This document shows positions 44,804-53,778 of a stretch of DNA of 64,000 nt, piece by piece. Location of the stretch: assembly GCF_023516455.1 (NCBI RefSeq), contig NZ_JAMGBA010000002.1:186001-250000 (forward strand). Reading direction: 5' to 3'. A program made the position numbers and the translations under genes. A model generated the notes under the pieces. The model was not told the origin of the DNA and searched no databases. It saw nothing but the letters and a program-made list of their open reading frames with translations. The DNA is from Sphingomonas caseinilytica. GTDB lineage: Bacteria; Pseudomonadota; Alphaproteobacteria; Sphingomonadales; Sphingomonadaceae. Every line of letters begins with the position of its first letter. Position 1 is the stretch's first letter.

Positions 44804-44914
44804 ACCGTTCGTCCTGAGGAGCCGCTGAGCTTGTCGAAGCGGCGTCTCGAAGGACTGTCCTTCGAGACGGTCTTCGATGCGCTTCGCTTACTCAGCCCTC
44901 CTCAGGACGAACGG
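44804..44914. repeat. REP-like repeat, GTTCGTCCTGAG type
   Basis: CCGTTCGTCCTGAGG at the left end and its exact inverse CCTCAGGACGAACGG at the right end, with nested hairpins such as TCTCGAAGGA/TCCTTCGAGA within. It fills the gap between the GST and the phytase genes, which converge here. A related copy is at 58448-58533. Confidence 0.8.
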
Positions 44915-44934
44915 CAATTGGGAGAATGACGTGA

Positions 44935-45975
44935 CTAACGCGGCTTCACGGCCTCGGTAATCGTCGACCAGGGGACGAGCTTGAAGTTCTGGGCGCTAGG
45001 CTGGTTCTCGCCGTCCTGCGCCACGAACAGACCGCCAGGAAATGCGGGTCCGAAATCGCCCAGTGCGAGCGCGATCCCGTCGGTTTCCTCGACCGAGCCG
45101 AACTGGCCCTTGGTGATGCGGAAGCGGCCGGCGAGCGCCATGTCAGGCAGGCGAAAAACGACGAAGCTGTTGTCTCCCTGGCTGGACGCAATCAGCCAGC
45201 CGGCGTCAGCTCCCTCGGGCGAGATTGCCAACCCCTCGACGTCGGCGACGAGGTTCTTGCCGTCGACCCTGGCGACGAGCTTTCCTTCCGCCGGACCTTC
45301 GGCACGGGAGTCGAACTGCCAGATGCCGGCCTTTTCCTCACCGATGAACAGGCGGTTGGTTCGGGTATCGACGACGCAGCCTTCCGGCTGGCTGGGCACC
45401 TTGAGGCTGCGGACGGTTTTGCCGGTCGCGGCCTTTCCGTCATAGCTGATCGCGACCTGTTCGATTCTGCCCTGCTTCAGCACCGAGAAGGCGTGGATGC
45501 CGCCATCCGCGTCGGGGGCAAGGCAGATGCCATAGGCTTCGCCCTTGCCGCCCGAGACAGCGCCCAGCTTGATGAGCTTCGGGCCATTAGGATCGAGCCG
45601 GTATAGCTGGACCTTCGCATTGGCCTCGTCATTGCGATCGCTGGCGGCGACCAGGATGCCGCGTTCCCCAAGATCGATGAGATCGACGTTGTTGAGGCGC
45701 CCGGCCGGATCGAACGCCAGCGACTTTCCGCCCAGCCCATAGACGTGGAGCCCGGCCTTCTTGTCGGTCGCGACGATGAGGCTCGCGGCCGGATCGGCGG
45801 CATTGCGCCAGATCGCGGGATCGTCGGCGGCATCCTCCCGGGCGGTGCCGACCGGTTCGGTTTCGGCCGTGGCCATGACCGGCACGGTCGGGAGAGCCGA
45901 GGCGGCGGGACCTTGGGCAGCGGGCTTACAGGCGCCGGCAGTCAGGGCCAGCAGCATTGCAATTGTGATACGCAT
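44935..45975 (-). CDS. 3-phytase, beta-propeller type
   Basis: 346-residue exported enzyme releasing phosphate from phytate with Ca2+. Features matching beta-propeller phytases are DDPAIW (51-56), TDKKAGLHVYGL, QPEGCVVD, GEEKAGIWQF, DVEGLAISP, SSQGDNSFVVF and ETDGI. A hydrophobic signal ends in a Cys-containing AGAC that is a weak lipobox. Its start overlaps the last base of the TonB-dependent receptor gene, consistent with co-transcription and a shared phytate task. Confidence 0.9.
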   Translation of the reverse strand: MRITIAMLLALTAGACKPAAQGPAASALPTVPVMATAETEPVGTAREDAADDPAIWRNAADPAASLIVATDKKAGLHVYGLGGKSLAFDPAGRLNNVDLIDLGERGILVAASDRNDEANAKVQLYRLDPNGPKLIKLGAVSGGKGEAYGICLAPDADGGIHAFSVLKQGRIEQVAISYDGKAATGKTVRSLKVPSQPEGCVVDTRTNRLFIGEEKAGIWQFDSRAEGPAEGKLVARVDGKNLVADVEGLAISPEGADAGWLIASSQGDNSFVVFRLPDMALAGRFRITKGQFGSVEETDGIALALGDFGPAFPGGLFVAQDGENQPSAQNFKLVPWSTITEAVKPR

Positions 45976-48398
45976 CAGAAGGCCGCCCTCGCAATCAGTT
46001 GGAACACAGGTCCGGCCTTTTCCGATTCCAGTTCATATTCGTCCAGATCGTCGATCGTGTGCGATAGCTGTTCGTCCAGCGTGTTGTACTTGTGGAACTC
46101 TTCCTTCTTGGCGCCGTCGAGCAGGTTGGACCCGGTCGCACGGATCGTCAGCCAGTTGCCGAAGCGCTTTTCGACGAAGATTTCCAGGTCGCCGCCATAG
46201 GTGGTCTTCACCTCTTCGCCGATGGTCCGGTCCTTGGCCGGTCCCTGCTTGCGATAGGTGGCGCCGAAGGCCGCGGCCCAATCGCGGATGTCCTGGATGA
46301 AGCCGAAATTATAGACATATTCGGGCTGGCCGTTGAACCGGCGCGAACCGAAATCGTCGCGGATCTTGCTGTCGATCAGCGCGAGGTTGCCGAAGATGCC
46401 CGTGTCGGGAAGCCCGATGAACTCGAGGCTGGTCGACAGGTCGAACTCCACGCCCCAGGTCTTGCCGTCGCCGACATTCTGCGGCTCGAAGATGAAGATG
46501 CAGATGTCCTTGCCGAAATCATCCTGGCAATCGTCGACGTCATTGTCGTTGCCGGGTTCGCCGGTGTTCACCATTTCGATGAGGTCGTTGACCTTGCGGT
46601 AGAAGAAGTTGACGCCGGCGACGCCAGTGCGGCCGATGCGCCGTTCGTAGCCGACGTCGATACCCCAAGCCGTTTCGGGATCAAGCTCGGGATTTCCGCG
46701 CAGGTCGTTGTCGCCCATTTCCCCTTCAAGGGTCGCCGGCGAAATGAAATCGAACGGCGGGCGGCGGTTGGTGCGGGCGATCGAGGCGGTGATCCGGTCA
46801 CGGTTGCTGAGGTCCAGCTTCACCGAAGCCGACGGCAGCAAGATGCCATAGTCATTGTCGAAACGCTCATCTTCTTCCCGGTCGTCGATTTCCACGTCTG
46901 TGGTCTCGTAACGCAAGCCGGCCTCCCAGGTGGCGATACCGGTCTTGCCCTCAATCATCAGGAAGCCGTCCAGCCGCCGTTCCTCGATCGTGTTGAAGCC
47001 GCCGGTCACCGGCTCGAATTCGTCGAATTCGAAGGGCAGGTCGGTCGGGGAGTCGCTGGAAGGATCGTAAGTCAGCCGATCCGCTTCGCTCAGCTCGTCA
47101 TCGTCCTCGGCCGAGGAAATATCGGTGTCGCGATCCTTGTCCTGGTAGAAACCGCCGATCACCAGGTCGATCCCTTCCGCGACCGGGAACTCGTGCTCGA
47201 GCCCGACCGAAAATTCGCTGTCACGGATGTCCTGCCGGGTGCGTTCCGCTTCCCATTCGGGCGGATCGCCCTCGTCGGTGTCGAAGTCGATTCCGACTTC
47301 TGTCGTCCGAATTTCGTCCTTGAAGCGGGCATAGCCGATCTTGAGGCTGGTCTTCCCCAGCGACCATTCGTGGCGGAGCTTGCCGGAGAGGCTGTAGCTG
47401 GCCTGATCGATGTCCTCGTCCTGGTCGGCGTCGGTGAGCAGGCCGGGCTCGTCGCTTTCGCCGATCGGGAGCGGCGGCGGGTCGCCCTGTTCCACATTAT
47501 ATTCGAGCGAGCGCTCATGCTCGTTGCGGTCGGTGCGGACGTAGAAGCCGCCAAGTTCCAGCCTCGTGCTCGTGCCGATATCGACCGTATAATTGGCGTT
47601 GGCGCTGTAATCGGTGCCGTCGCGCGTATCGTCCTGATCCTCGCGGTTGACGAATTCGAGTTCGCCGTCGTCGGGCTCGTAGCGCAGGCTTTCCTTTTCC
47701 TTTGGATTGTAGCGGCCCTGGATATTGCCGCCGATCATCAGGCGGCCGGGACCGACCTGCCCGCCCCAGAAGGCGCCGACCACTGGCTTCACTTCGCCGT
47801 CGTCGAACAGGATGCCGCCGGCCTTGGCATAACCGCCGTCAAGCTCGAACGCGTCGCGAAGCACGATGTTGAGCGAACCGGCAACGGCATCGCCAGTGCG
47901 GCGGGCGGAGCTGGAGCGGACGATCTCGATCCGCTCGACCTGCTCGGCCGGGATTCGGTCGAGGAAGAAGGTGCGGTCGGCATTGGCGCCGGGCACCTTG
48001 TCGCCGTTGATGAGGATCTGCGTGTAGCTGGGGTCGAGACCACGCAGACGTGCACCGTCGCTTTCGATCACGTCGGACAGAAAGGTAACGCCGGGAACGC
48101 GCTTCAGCGCATCGCCAATCGTCAGCGGTTCGAACCGCTGGAAATAGTCGGTGTCATAGACCAGCACAGGTTCGGCATCGTCGTTGCGATTGCGATAGCC
48201 GATGGTGGCCTGCACCACGATCTCGTTTGAGGTAGTGATGCTTCCGCCATTGGGCTCGCTGCCCTGATCGGTAACCGAGCCGCCCGGTTGTCCGGCCGTG
48301 GCTTCTGCGCCTGCGTCCGCGCCTGCAAAAGCGGCGCTAGCGGCAGTAAAGGCGATCGCGGCCACGGTGCTGCGCAGCCAATAGCTTCCCAACGTCAT
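45975..48398 (-). CDS. TonB-dependent outer-membrane receptor, likely for phytate or its products
   Basis: 807-residue beta-barrel protein. Signal peptide (LRSTVAAIAFTAASAAFA) and a plug domain around EIVVQATIGY, GDALKRVPGVTFLSDV, RGLDPSYTQILINGD and VERIEIVRSSSAR, then the barrel ending in a C-terminal Phe. Loops are unusually acidic (for example residues about 425-460 with many Asp/Glu). Pairing with the phytase suggests uptake of inositol phosphates, a known sphingomonad arrangement, but this is inference. The gene overlaps the phytase gene by one base. Confidence 0.88.
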   Translation of the reverse strand: MTLGSYWLRSTVAAIAFTAASAAFAGADAGAEATAGQPGGSVTDQGSEPNGGSITTSNEIVVQATIGYRNRNDDAEPVLVYDTDYFQRFEPLTIGDALKRVPGVTFLSDVIESDGARLRGLDPSYTQILINGDKVPGANADRTFFLDRIPAEQVERIEIVRSSSARRTGDAVAGSLNIVLRDAFELDGGYAKAGGILFDDGEVKPVVGAFWGGQVGPGRLMIGGNIQGRYNPKEKESLRYEPDDGELEFVNREDQDDTRDGTDYSANANYTVDIGTSTRLELGGFYVRTDRNEHERSLEYNVEQGDPPPLPIGESDEPGLLTDADQDEDIDQASYSLSGKLRHEWSLGKTSLKIGYARFKDEIRTTEVGIDFDTDEGDPPEWEAERTRQDIRDSEFSVGLEHEFPVAEGIDLVIGGFYQDKDRDTDISSAEDDDELSEADRLTYDPSSDSPTDLPFEFDEFEPVTGGFNTIEERRLDGFLMIEGKTGIATWEAGLRYETTDVEIDDREEDERFDNDYGILLPSASVKLDLSNRDRITASIARTNRRPPFDFISPATLEGEMGDNDLRGNPELDPETAWGIDVGYERRIGRTGVAGVNFFYRKVNDLIEMVNTGEPGNDNDVDDCQDDFGKDICIFIFEPQNVGDGKTWGVEFDLSTSLEFIGLPDTGIFGNLALIDSKIRDDFGSRRFNGQPEYVYNFGFIQDIRDWAAAFGATYRKQGPAKDRTIGEEVKTTYGGDLEIFVEKRFGNWLTIRATGSNLLDGAKKEEFHKYNTLDEQLSHTIDDLDEYELESEKAGPVFQLIARAAF

Positions 48399-48538
48399 GA
48401 TTCTCTTGCCCCTCGTTCCCGGATTGCGAGGGGGTTAGGCCGGGGTTGCGGCGCCGGCGTTACCGGATCGTTACGCTTGCATGACGACCACAGCCAGCGC
48501 GCCCGAATATGCTATGGCGCGTGGCAGGGAGGCCTTCC

Positions 48539-49336
48539 ATGACGCGAACCGTCAGCATCCTTGTCGGCATGGCCATGCTTGCTGCCTGCGCCGCCGAGAA
48601 GCCGGCGAAACAGGAAGAGCTGAAGGGGCGCTGGGTCGACCTAAGTCATGACATGGCGGAGGATTCCCCCTTCTGGCCGACGGCGGAGGGCTTCAAGCAT
48701 GAGGTCGCTTCCTTCGGGAAGACGCCGGGCGGCTGGTTCTACAGCAGCTATAATCTGAAGTTTTCGGAGCATGGCGGGACCCATCTCGACGCGCCGATCC
48801 ACTTCGCGGCAGGCAAGCAGACGGCGGACCAGATCCCGCTCGACCGGCTGATCGGGCCGGCAGCGGTGATCGACGTTTCGGCGGCGAGCGCGGCGAACCG
48901 CGACTATCGCTTCACCATCGCCGACGTCGAGAATTGGGAGCGCGCCAACGGGCGGCTGCCCGATGGGGCGATCCTGCTGTTCCGCACGGGCTTCGACAAA
49001 TATTGGCCTGACCGGAAGGCCTATATGGGGACCGACGAGCGCGGGCCGGATGCCGTCGCCAAGCTGCACTTCCCCGGCCTGTCGGGGGAGCTTGCGAAGT
49101 TCCTCGTCGAACAGCGGAAAGTCTCCGCTGTCGGGCTGGATACGCCGAGCCTGGACTATGGCCAGTCGAAGGATTTCATCGTCCACCGGACATTGCTGGG
49201 CGCCAACATCCCAGGCTTCGAGAATGTCGCGGGCCTCGACCAGCTGCCGCCGAAGGGCGCGACGGTGGTTGCGCTTCCGACCAAGATTCGGGGCGGCAGC
49301 GGCGCGCCTTTGCGGATCGTGGCGCTGGTGCCTTAG
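48539..49336 (+). CDS. cyclase-family (kynurenine-formamidase-like) lipoprotein
   Basis: 265-residue protein with a lipobox MLAAC (Cys17). The domain matches the cyclase/KynB superfamily: WVDLSHDMAEDSPFWP and the metal site HGGTHLDAPIHF (His78, His82, Asp84, His88). These hydrolases act on amides or lactones such as N-formylkynurenine; the lipoprotein form suggests a periplasmic substrate. GGGAGG lies six bases before ATG 48539. It converges on the PepSY gene with a 4-base overlap. Confidence 0.85.
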   Translation: MTRTVSILVGMAMLAACAAEKPAKQEELKGRWVDLSHDMAEDSPFWPTAEGFKHEVASFGKTPGGWFYSSYNLKFSEHGGTHLDAPIHFAAGKQTADQIPLDRLIGPAAVIDVSAASAANRDYRFTIADVENWERANGRLPDGAILLFRTGFDKYWPDRKAYMGTDERGPDAVAKLHFPGLSGELAKFLVEQRKVSAVGLDTPSLDYGQSKDFIVHRTLLGANIPGFENVAGLDQLPPKGATVVALPTKIRGGSGAPLRIVALVP

Positions 49337-50397
49337 GCGGGCTCGGCCGCCATCGGCCGGGCGGGACGGACCGGCTTCCGCTTCGCCTTGCGCACCCAGA
49401 AGGACCATGTGGTGAGCGAGCCGAGGAAGGTGAGCCCTACGCCTGAAAGAGTCATCAACAGCTTCCAGATCAGGCTGTCGGTTTTGCCGGTATGGATCGG
49501 ATAGAGCTTCTCGTTGATCGACGAGGCCTGGCTTCCGTCCGCCGGATTATCGGCGCGGAGGAACTTGCCCTGGCCATCGAAGAAAAGCGTGGTGCGACCG
49601 TTGGGCGTCCATTCGAACGGCTGGCGCATGCGGACCGAGTAGGCCTGGCCGGGCTTTGACGGGATGGTCAGCCGGCGAAGCGCCGCATCGGGGAAGCGGG
49701 CCTTGGCCTCGTTCAGCATCAGCGCGACCGGTGCGACGCCAGCGGCGGGTTCGACCTCGGGCGGCTTCTTCTGCTCGATCTTGCCGAAGGGCGAGAGGAC
49801 CCATTTCGTCGCATCGTCGAAGATCATCCCGGCGCCGGTCAGGAAGCTGACCAGCAGCAGCGGTGCGACGATGATGCCGATGTCGCGGTGGTGCGCGACG
49901 ATCGGCCCCGGCTTCCACTTTGCCGGAAGCAGGCGCCAGCGGAACGCGCGGCGGCTTCGCCACCAGAGGATCGAGCCGGTGACGACGAAGAGTAGGCCGA
50001 ATACGCCTGCCCACCCCGTCACCAGCTCTCCGTTATGGCCGGAGAAGAGATGGTGGTGGAGGTCGAAGATCCACAGTTCGGGGCGTTCCCACTGGCTCGA
50101 CCAGCTGGCGACGGTGGTCCCGTCCTGCGCGACATAGGAGCCTGCGCCACCCTCTCGCGCGACATGGTGGAGGCCGATCTCTTCGCTGGCGAAGGTGATG
50201 CGCGCTGCGCCGGCGGCGGACTCCCGAGCGGCGATCTGGCCCATCGTTCCGACCTGCTCGACCACCGGTGCGTTGGCGCCGGGCAGCGAAATCCACTCTC
50301 CCTCCCACACCAGCAAGGTGCCGGTGAGGCCGAGGATCGCCAGCAGGAGGCCGAGGAAGCCGCCCGACCAGCGATGGAGGATGGAGAGCAGCTTCAA
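49333..50397 (-). CDS. PepSY-associated membrane protein, partner of the iron receptor
   Basis: 354-residue protein of the PepSY_TM family (ferric siderophore reductase-like). Membrane helices lie near residues 10-30, 130-150, 185-205 and 310-335, with His pairs LHHHLF and VAHHRDIG that could bind haem. Such proteins reduce or handle ferric-siderophore in the inner membrane. It starts one base after the receptor stop, in the same direction, so they likely form an iron-uptake operon. ATG 50397 is used. Confidence 0.85.
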   Translation of the reverse strand: MKLLSILHRWSGGFLGLLLAILGLTGTLLVWEGEWISLPGANAPVVEQVGTMGQIAARESAAGAARITFASEEIGLHHVAREGGAGSYVAQDGTTVASWSSQWERPELWIFDLHHHLFSGHNGELVTGWAGVFGLLFVVTGSILWWRSRRAFRWRLLPAKWKPGPIVAHHRDIGIIVAPLLLVSFLTGAGMIFDDATKWVLSPFGKIEQKKPPEVEPAAGVAPVALMLNEAKARFPDAALRRLTIPSKPGQAYSVRMRQPFEWTPNGRTTLFFDGQGKFLRADNPADGSQASSINEKLYPIHTGKTDSLIWKLLMTLSGVGLTFLGSLTTWSFWVRKAKRKPVRPARPMAAEPA

Positions 50398-50398
50398 A

Positions 50399-52660
50399 TC
50401 AGAATTCCCTGCTGAACCCGAGCGTGAAGGTACGGCCGCGCCCGGCGAAATAGAGGTTGTTGTCGCCCGTCACCGCGAACGGCGAGGCGGCCTGGACGGT
50501 CGCCCGGGTCGTGTCGCTGTTATAGGTGATGTACTGCTTGTCCAAGAGGTTGTGGATGGCGAGGCTGACGTCGCCGAAACCGGTGCGGTAGCGGGCATAG
50601 GCGTCGACCAGCGCATAGCCGTCGAAATCCTGCTCGCGTTCGATCGCCTGCTGCTGGCCGGTTCCGGGCCCGACCGCGATCAGATCGAAATCGCGTTCCA
50701 AATAGAATTGCGACTGAAGGCGAGCCGAGAAGGGTCCGCGGCTATAGCTTGCGGCGATATTCAGGCGGTCGGGCGAGATGTTGGCGCCGTCGAGGTCGAT
50801 GTTGACCTTGTCCTCGCCGTCGTTGGGCGTGCCGTCGGTCCGCCCTTTGAGGTGGGCATAGCCGGCCGAAAGGTCGAGGCCGTCGAGCGGCGTGTGCCAG
50901 GTCGCATTGAGCTCCAGCCCCTGGATCTCGATCCGCTGCCGCTGCACGTTGAACACGCCGTCCTGCATGACGAGCACGCTGCCGTTCTTGCTGGTCGACC
51001 AGAAATAGGCGGCGCTGGCGTCGAATGCGCCGCGCTTCACTTCGAGGCCAATTTCGCGGTTGTTGGAAACGACCGGCTCGAGGTCGAGGTAGGTATCGAC
51101 GTCGACACCCGGCGTTCCGATGCCGCGAAGGATGCGGCCGACGTCGGCGATGGTGTAGCCTTCGGCGTAGCTGGCATAGCCGCGGATGCCGTCGATCGGC
51201 TCCACCACCACACCGGCGTTCGGCAGCAGTTCCTTGAAGGAGGGCGAACCGCCGTCGACGTCGACTCCACCGAAGCCGAGCGGGGTCGTCCGGGTGGTCG
51301 ATGCGAGCGTGTGGAAGTCGTCGACCTTGAGCTTGTCATTCTGCCAGCGGAGGCCGCCGGCGAGGCGGAGCCTCTCGTCCAGCAGGGCCAGGTTAAGCTG
51401 TGCGAAGGGCGCGAGGCTGACATATTCCGATGGCGGGACCCAGGTCCGGCCGGTCTGGATCAGGCTCTGCTCCGTCTTGTCGCTGAGCGCATCGAGCCCG
51501 GCCGTGGCGGTGAGGCCGCTGACGATCTCCCGCTCGTAGGTGAGCTTCCCGCCGATCTTGCGCGATTCATTGGCGGACTGGTCGAACAAGGTGCCGTTGG
51601 GCGCGATCGACGGGTCCTGGAAGGTGTCGTTGACGGTCGGCACTGGCCCGCCGAACACATCTTCCGACTTGTTGTAGAAGATCTGCGCGGTGAAGTTGCC
51701 GCCCAGCAGGTTTTCCTCCGTCAAGGTCAGCGACAGAGTGTCGACATTGTTTGACGGCGGGTCGCCCAGGGGATTGCCCTTGATGCTGGTGGTCGGGACA
51801 TTGGCCGCGCGGTTGCCGGCAACCACGACATAATCGCCGTCGCCCTTCAGCTCGAAATGATTGGCCAGCAGTTCCAGCCGCGTGGTCTCGCCGATCTGCC
51901 AGCCGAAGCGCCCGAACAGCGACCAGCTTTTCGAATCCTGCAACTCGCCCTGGGTGCCGTCGACGCCGATGCGGACGCCGTTGCCGTCGCGGAAGACGCC
52001 GCGCTTTTCATAGGCAGCGCCAACGGTCGCGTCGAACTGGCCTTCGCGCCAGCCGACCAGGCCCGCGGTCTTCCAGCCGAACCCGCTTCCCGACAGCTCA
52101 TCGTCGATGGTGAATTGGGCGAGAGCGTGGCCGCTGACGCCGTCCTCGCGCGGGGGGCCGACGGTGACCTGGTTCACTACGCCGCCGGTGGCGCCAATGC
52201 CCTGGAGCGCGTTGGAGCCGTAGATCAGCTCGACCCGGTCGATGAAGAAGGGGTCGATGGTGTAGCCGTCGCGAGATCCGTCGCGGATCGGCGTCGACTG
52301 GGGAATGCCGTTGATCGCGAACAGCGGCGAACGTCCGCGCAGCGTCTCGCCGGCGCCGGACAGCTTTTCGCGGGTCGGGGAAAATGAGGGCGACAGCGCC
52401 GAAACGGCGTCGACGACGGAGCCGGAAATCGCGACCTGCTGGTCGAGGGCTTCCTTGTCGATGACGTCGGCGGTCAGGGGAAGCGCGGTGATCGGGAGAT
52501 GGGTGCGCGCACCGGTGACGATGATGTCGTCACCCGCCTGTTCGTCTTCGGCTGTGGCGACGCTGGCGGCGGGAAGCGACGCATCTTGGGAGGCAGCATG
52601 AAGTGAAGCCGGTGCAAGAACCATGAGCGTGGCCGAAGCCGCGCGGAAACCGATACGCAA
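50399..52660 (-). CDS. TonB-dependent siderophore receptor
   Basis: 753-residue outer-membrane receptor. The TTG at 52660 has AGGGAGGG five bases upstream and gives a proper signal peptide (RAASATLMVLAPASLHAAS), whereas the in-frame ATG at 52714 lies within the Fur-box area. The plug begins DDIIVTGARTHLPITALP and contains GETLRGRSPLFAINGIPQ and RVELIYGSNALQGIGATGG; the barrel ends with GFSREF. It is probably iron-regulated and imports a ferric chelate. Confidence 0.88.
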   Translation of the reverse strand: MRIGFRAASATLMVLAPASLHAASQDASLPAASVATAEDEQAGDDIIVTGARTHLPITALPLTADVIDKEALDQQVAISGSVVDAVSALSPSFSPTREKLSGAGETLRGRSPLFAINGIPQSTPIRDGSRDGYTIDPFFIDRVELIYGSNALQGIGATGGVVNQVTVGPPREDGVSGHALAQFTIDDELSGSGFGWKTAGLVGWREGQFDATVGAAYEKRGVFRDGNGVRIGVDGTQGELQDSKSWSLFGRFGWQIGETTRLELLANHFELKGDGDYVVVAGNRAANVPTTSIKGNPLGDPPSNNVDTLSLTLTEENLLGGNFTAQIFYNKSEDVFGGPVPTVNDTFQDPSIAPNGTLFDQSANESRKIGGKLTYEREIVSGLTATAGLDALSDKTEQSLIQTGRTWVPPSEYVSLAPFAQLNLALLDERLRLAGGLRWQNDKLKVDDFHTLASTTRTTPLGFGGVDVDGGSPSFKELLPNAGVVVEPIDGIRGYASYAEGYTIADVGRILRGIGTPGVDVDTYLDLEPVVSNNREIGLEVKRGAFDASAAYFWSTSKNGSVLVMQDGVFNVQRQRIEIQGLELNATWHTPLDGLDLSAGYAHLKGRTDGTPNDGEDKVNIDLDGANISPDRLNIAASYSRGPFSARLQSQFYLERDFDLIAVGPGTGQQQAIEREQDFDGYALVDAYARYRTGFGDVSLAIHNLLDKQYITYNSDTTRATVQAASPFAVTGDNNLYFAGRGRTFTLGFSREF

Positions 52661-52699
52661 AGCAACCCTCCCTCTTGATGGGCCGGCGCTAGCGCTACT

Positions 52700-52718
52700 G
52701 CGAATGATTATCAATACT
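52700..52718. promoter_or_regulatory. candidate Fur box upstream of the TonB-dependent receptor
   Basis: GCGAATGATTATCAATACT matches the classical 19-base Fur consensus (GATAATGATAATCATTATC) at 13 of 19 positions, with an intact core GATNATCA. It lies about 40 bases upstream of the TTG start on the minus strand, where it would cover the promoter. Confidence 0.65.
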
Positions 52719-52808
52719 AAACTTGAGGGCGGATTCGACTATGCCCGTTCATCCCCCGTCAAGCTGAAGGCACCATTTTCGTCACATTGCGCTGCCAAAG
52801 GAGCGGCC

Positions 52809-53207
52809 ATGAGACTTGTATCGGCCATCATCGCGTCACTGGTGCTTGCCGCAGCGCCCGCCTCCGCGCAGGCGCTGGAGGGCAAGTGGACCAATTATAA
52901 GAAGAACGTCGTCGTCGAGGTCGAGCGCTGCGGCTCCGCTTACTGTGGCCGCGTCGTGCAGGCCAGCGAGAGAGCGAAGGCAAAAGCCGCCAAGGGCGGG
53001 ACGCCCAATTTGGTGGGTACGCAGATCCTGACCGGGCTAGTTCCGACTGGCGCCGGCAAGTTCCGTGGCAAGGCCTTCGTTCCCAAGCGCAACATCCACG
53101 CGACCGCCACCGTCCGGCAGGTCAGCGACGACGTAATGCAGGTGCAGGGCTGCGTGCTGGGCGGCCTGTTGTGCGATAGCGAGCGCTGGACCCGGGTCGC
53201 CAGCTAA
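52809..53207 (+). CDS. DUF2147-type exported protein
   Basis: 132-residue product with a signal peptide (LVSAIIASLVLAAAPASAQA) and a small beta-rich domain with LEGKWTNYKKNVVVEVERCG and later RWTRV near the end, matching DUF2147. Four Cys suggest disulfides in the periplasm. ATG 52809 is chosen over the open frame upstream. Function unknown, related to lipid-binding-like small domains in some reports. Confidence 0.8.
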   Translation: MRLVSAIIASLVLAAAPASAQALEGKWTNYKKNVVVEVERCGSAYCGRVVQASERAKAKAAKGGTPNLVGTQILTGLVPTGAGKFRGKAFVPKRNIHATATVRQVSDDVMQVQGCVLGGLLCDSERWTRVAS

Positions 53208-53342
53208 CCCGCCGTCCCGGAAAGCTTGCCCGACTCGTTTTGTAGGCGTAACGGCCTCGCCGCTGATCCCGCCATCTGTGGCGTCCCCATGGGAGACCTA
53301 GCCAGCCTGTCGAGGGCGGCAGGCTGCACCGGCGCGGGGGCG

Positions 53343-53361
53343 CCTAATGAGGGGCATTAGG
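53343..53361 (+). promoter_or_regulatory. palindrome with the ribosome-binding site in its loop
   Basis: CCTAATG and CATTAGG form perfect 7-base arms around AGGGG; the AGGGG loop is 8 bases before ATG 53363 and is the only Shine-Dalgarno candidate. It could be an operator or an RNA hairpin that presents the site. Confidence 0.5.
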
Positions 53362-53362
53362 G

Positions 53363-53773
53363 ATGAAAACCAAGCTGATCCTCGCGGCAGCGGCCGCGTG
53401 CACACTTTACGCACCGGCAATTGGCCAAAACGCACCGCAGCACATCGTTTCGCTCTATCGAGCGGCACCGGGCCAACAGGTTGCACTGCTCAAATGGATG
53501 GCGAAACAAGACCAGGTATCCGCCGCAGCGGGCGTGCCGGCATCGCAAATCTATGTCCACACGTCCGGCGACAGCTGGGATTATCTGGTGATCAACCCGG
53601 TCACCACCAAGGAGCAGGACGACGCGTTCGATGCCGCCGCCAAGAAAATGGGAGTCACCAATGGGCCGCGCGCGAGCATCGAGTTCAGGACGATGATCGC
53701 CAGCCACACCGACACGACCGCGAACGGTCCGCAAACCGCGGCCCAGATATTGGCGGCGCTTGGCGAAAAATAG
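53363..53773 (+). CDS. small exported protein of unknown function
   Basis: 136-residue product with a signal peptide (LILAAAAACTLYAPAIG). The mature part has IVSLYRAAPGQQVALLKWMA, then a SGDSWDYLVINPV segment and an acidic stretch, with a fold possibly like an antibiotic-monooxygenase (ABM)-like ferredoxin domain; this is a guess from the spacing only. No catalytic residues are seen. It converges on hutH. Confidence 0.65.
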   Translation: MKTKLILAAAAACTLYAPAIGQNAPQHIVSLYRAAPGQQVALLKWMAKQDQVSAAAGVPASQIYVHTSGDSWDYLVINPVTTKEQDDAFDAAAKKMGVTNGPRASIEFRTMIASHTDTTANGPQTAAQILAALGEK

Positions 53774-53778
53774 CCGGG

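Noticed and set aside
46092-48230. A 712-codon open frame opposite the phytase-linked TonB receptor
   Set aside because: GC-rich codons of the true gene leave the antisense frame open; its product has no signal, domain or ribosome-binding site, while the minus frame has a full receptor.
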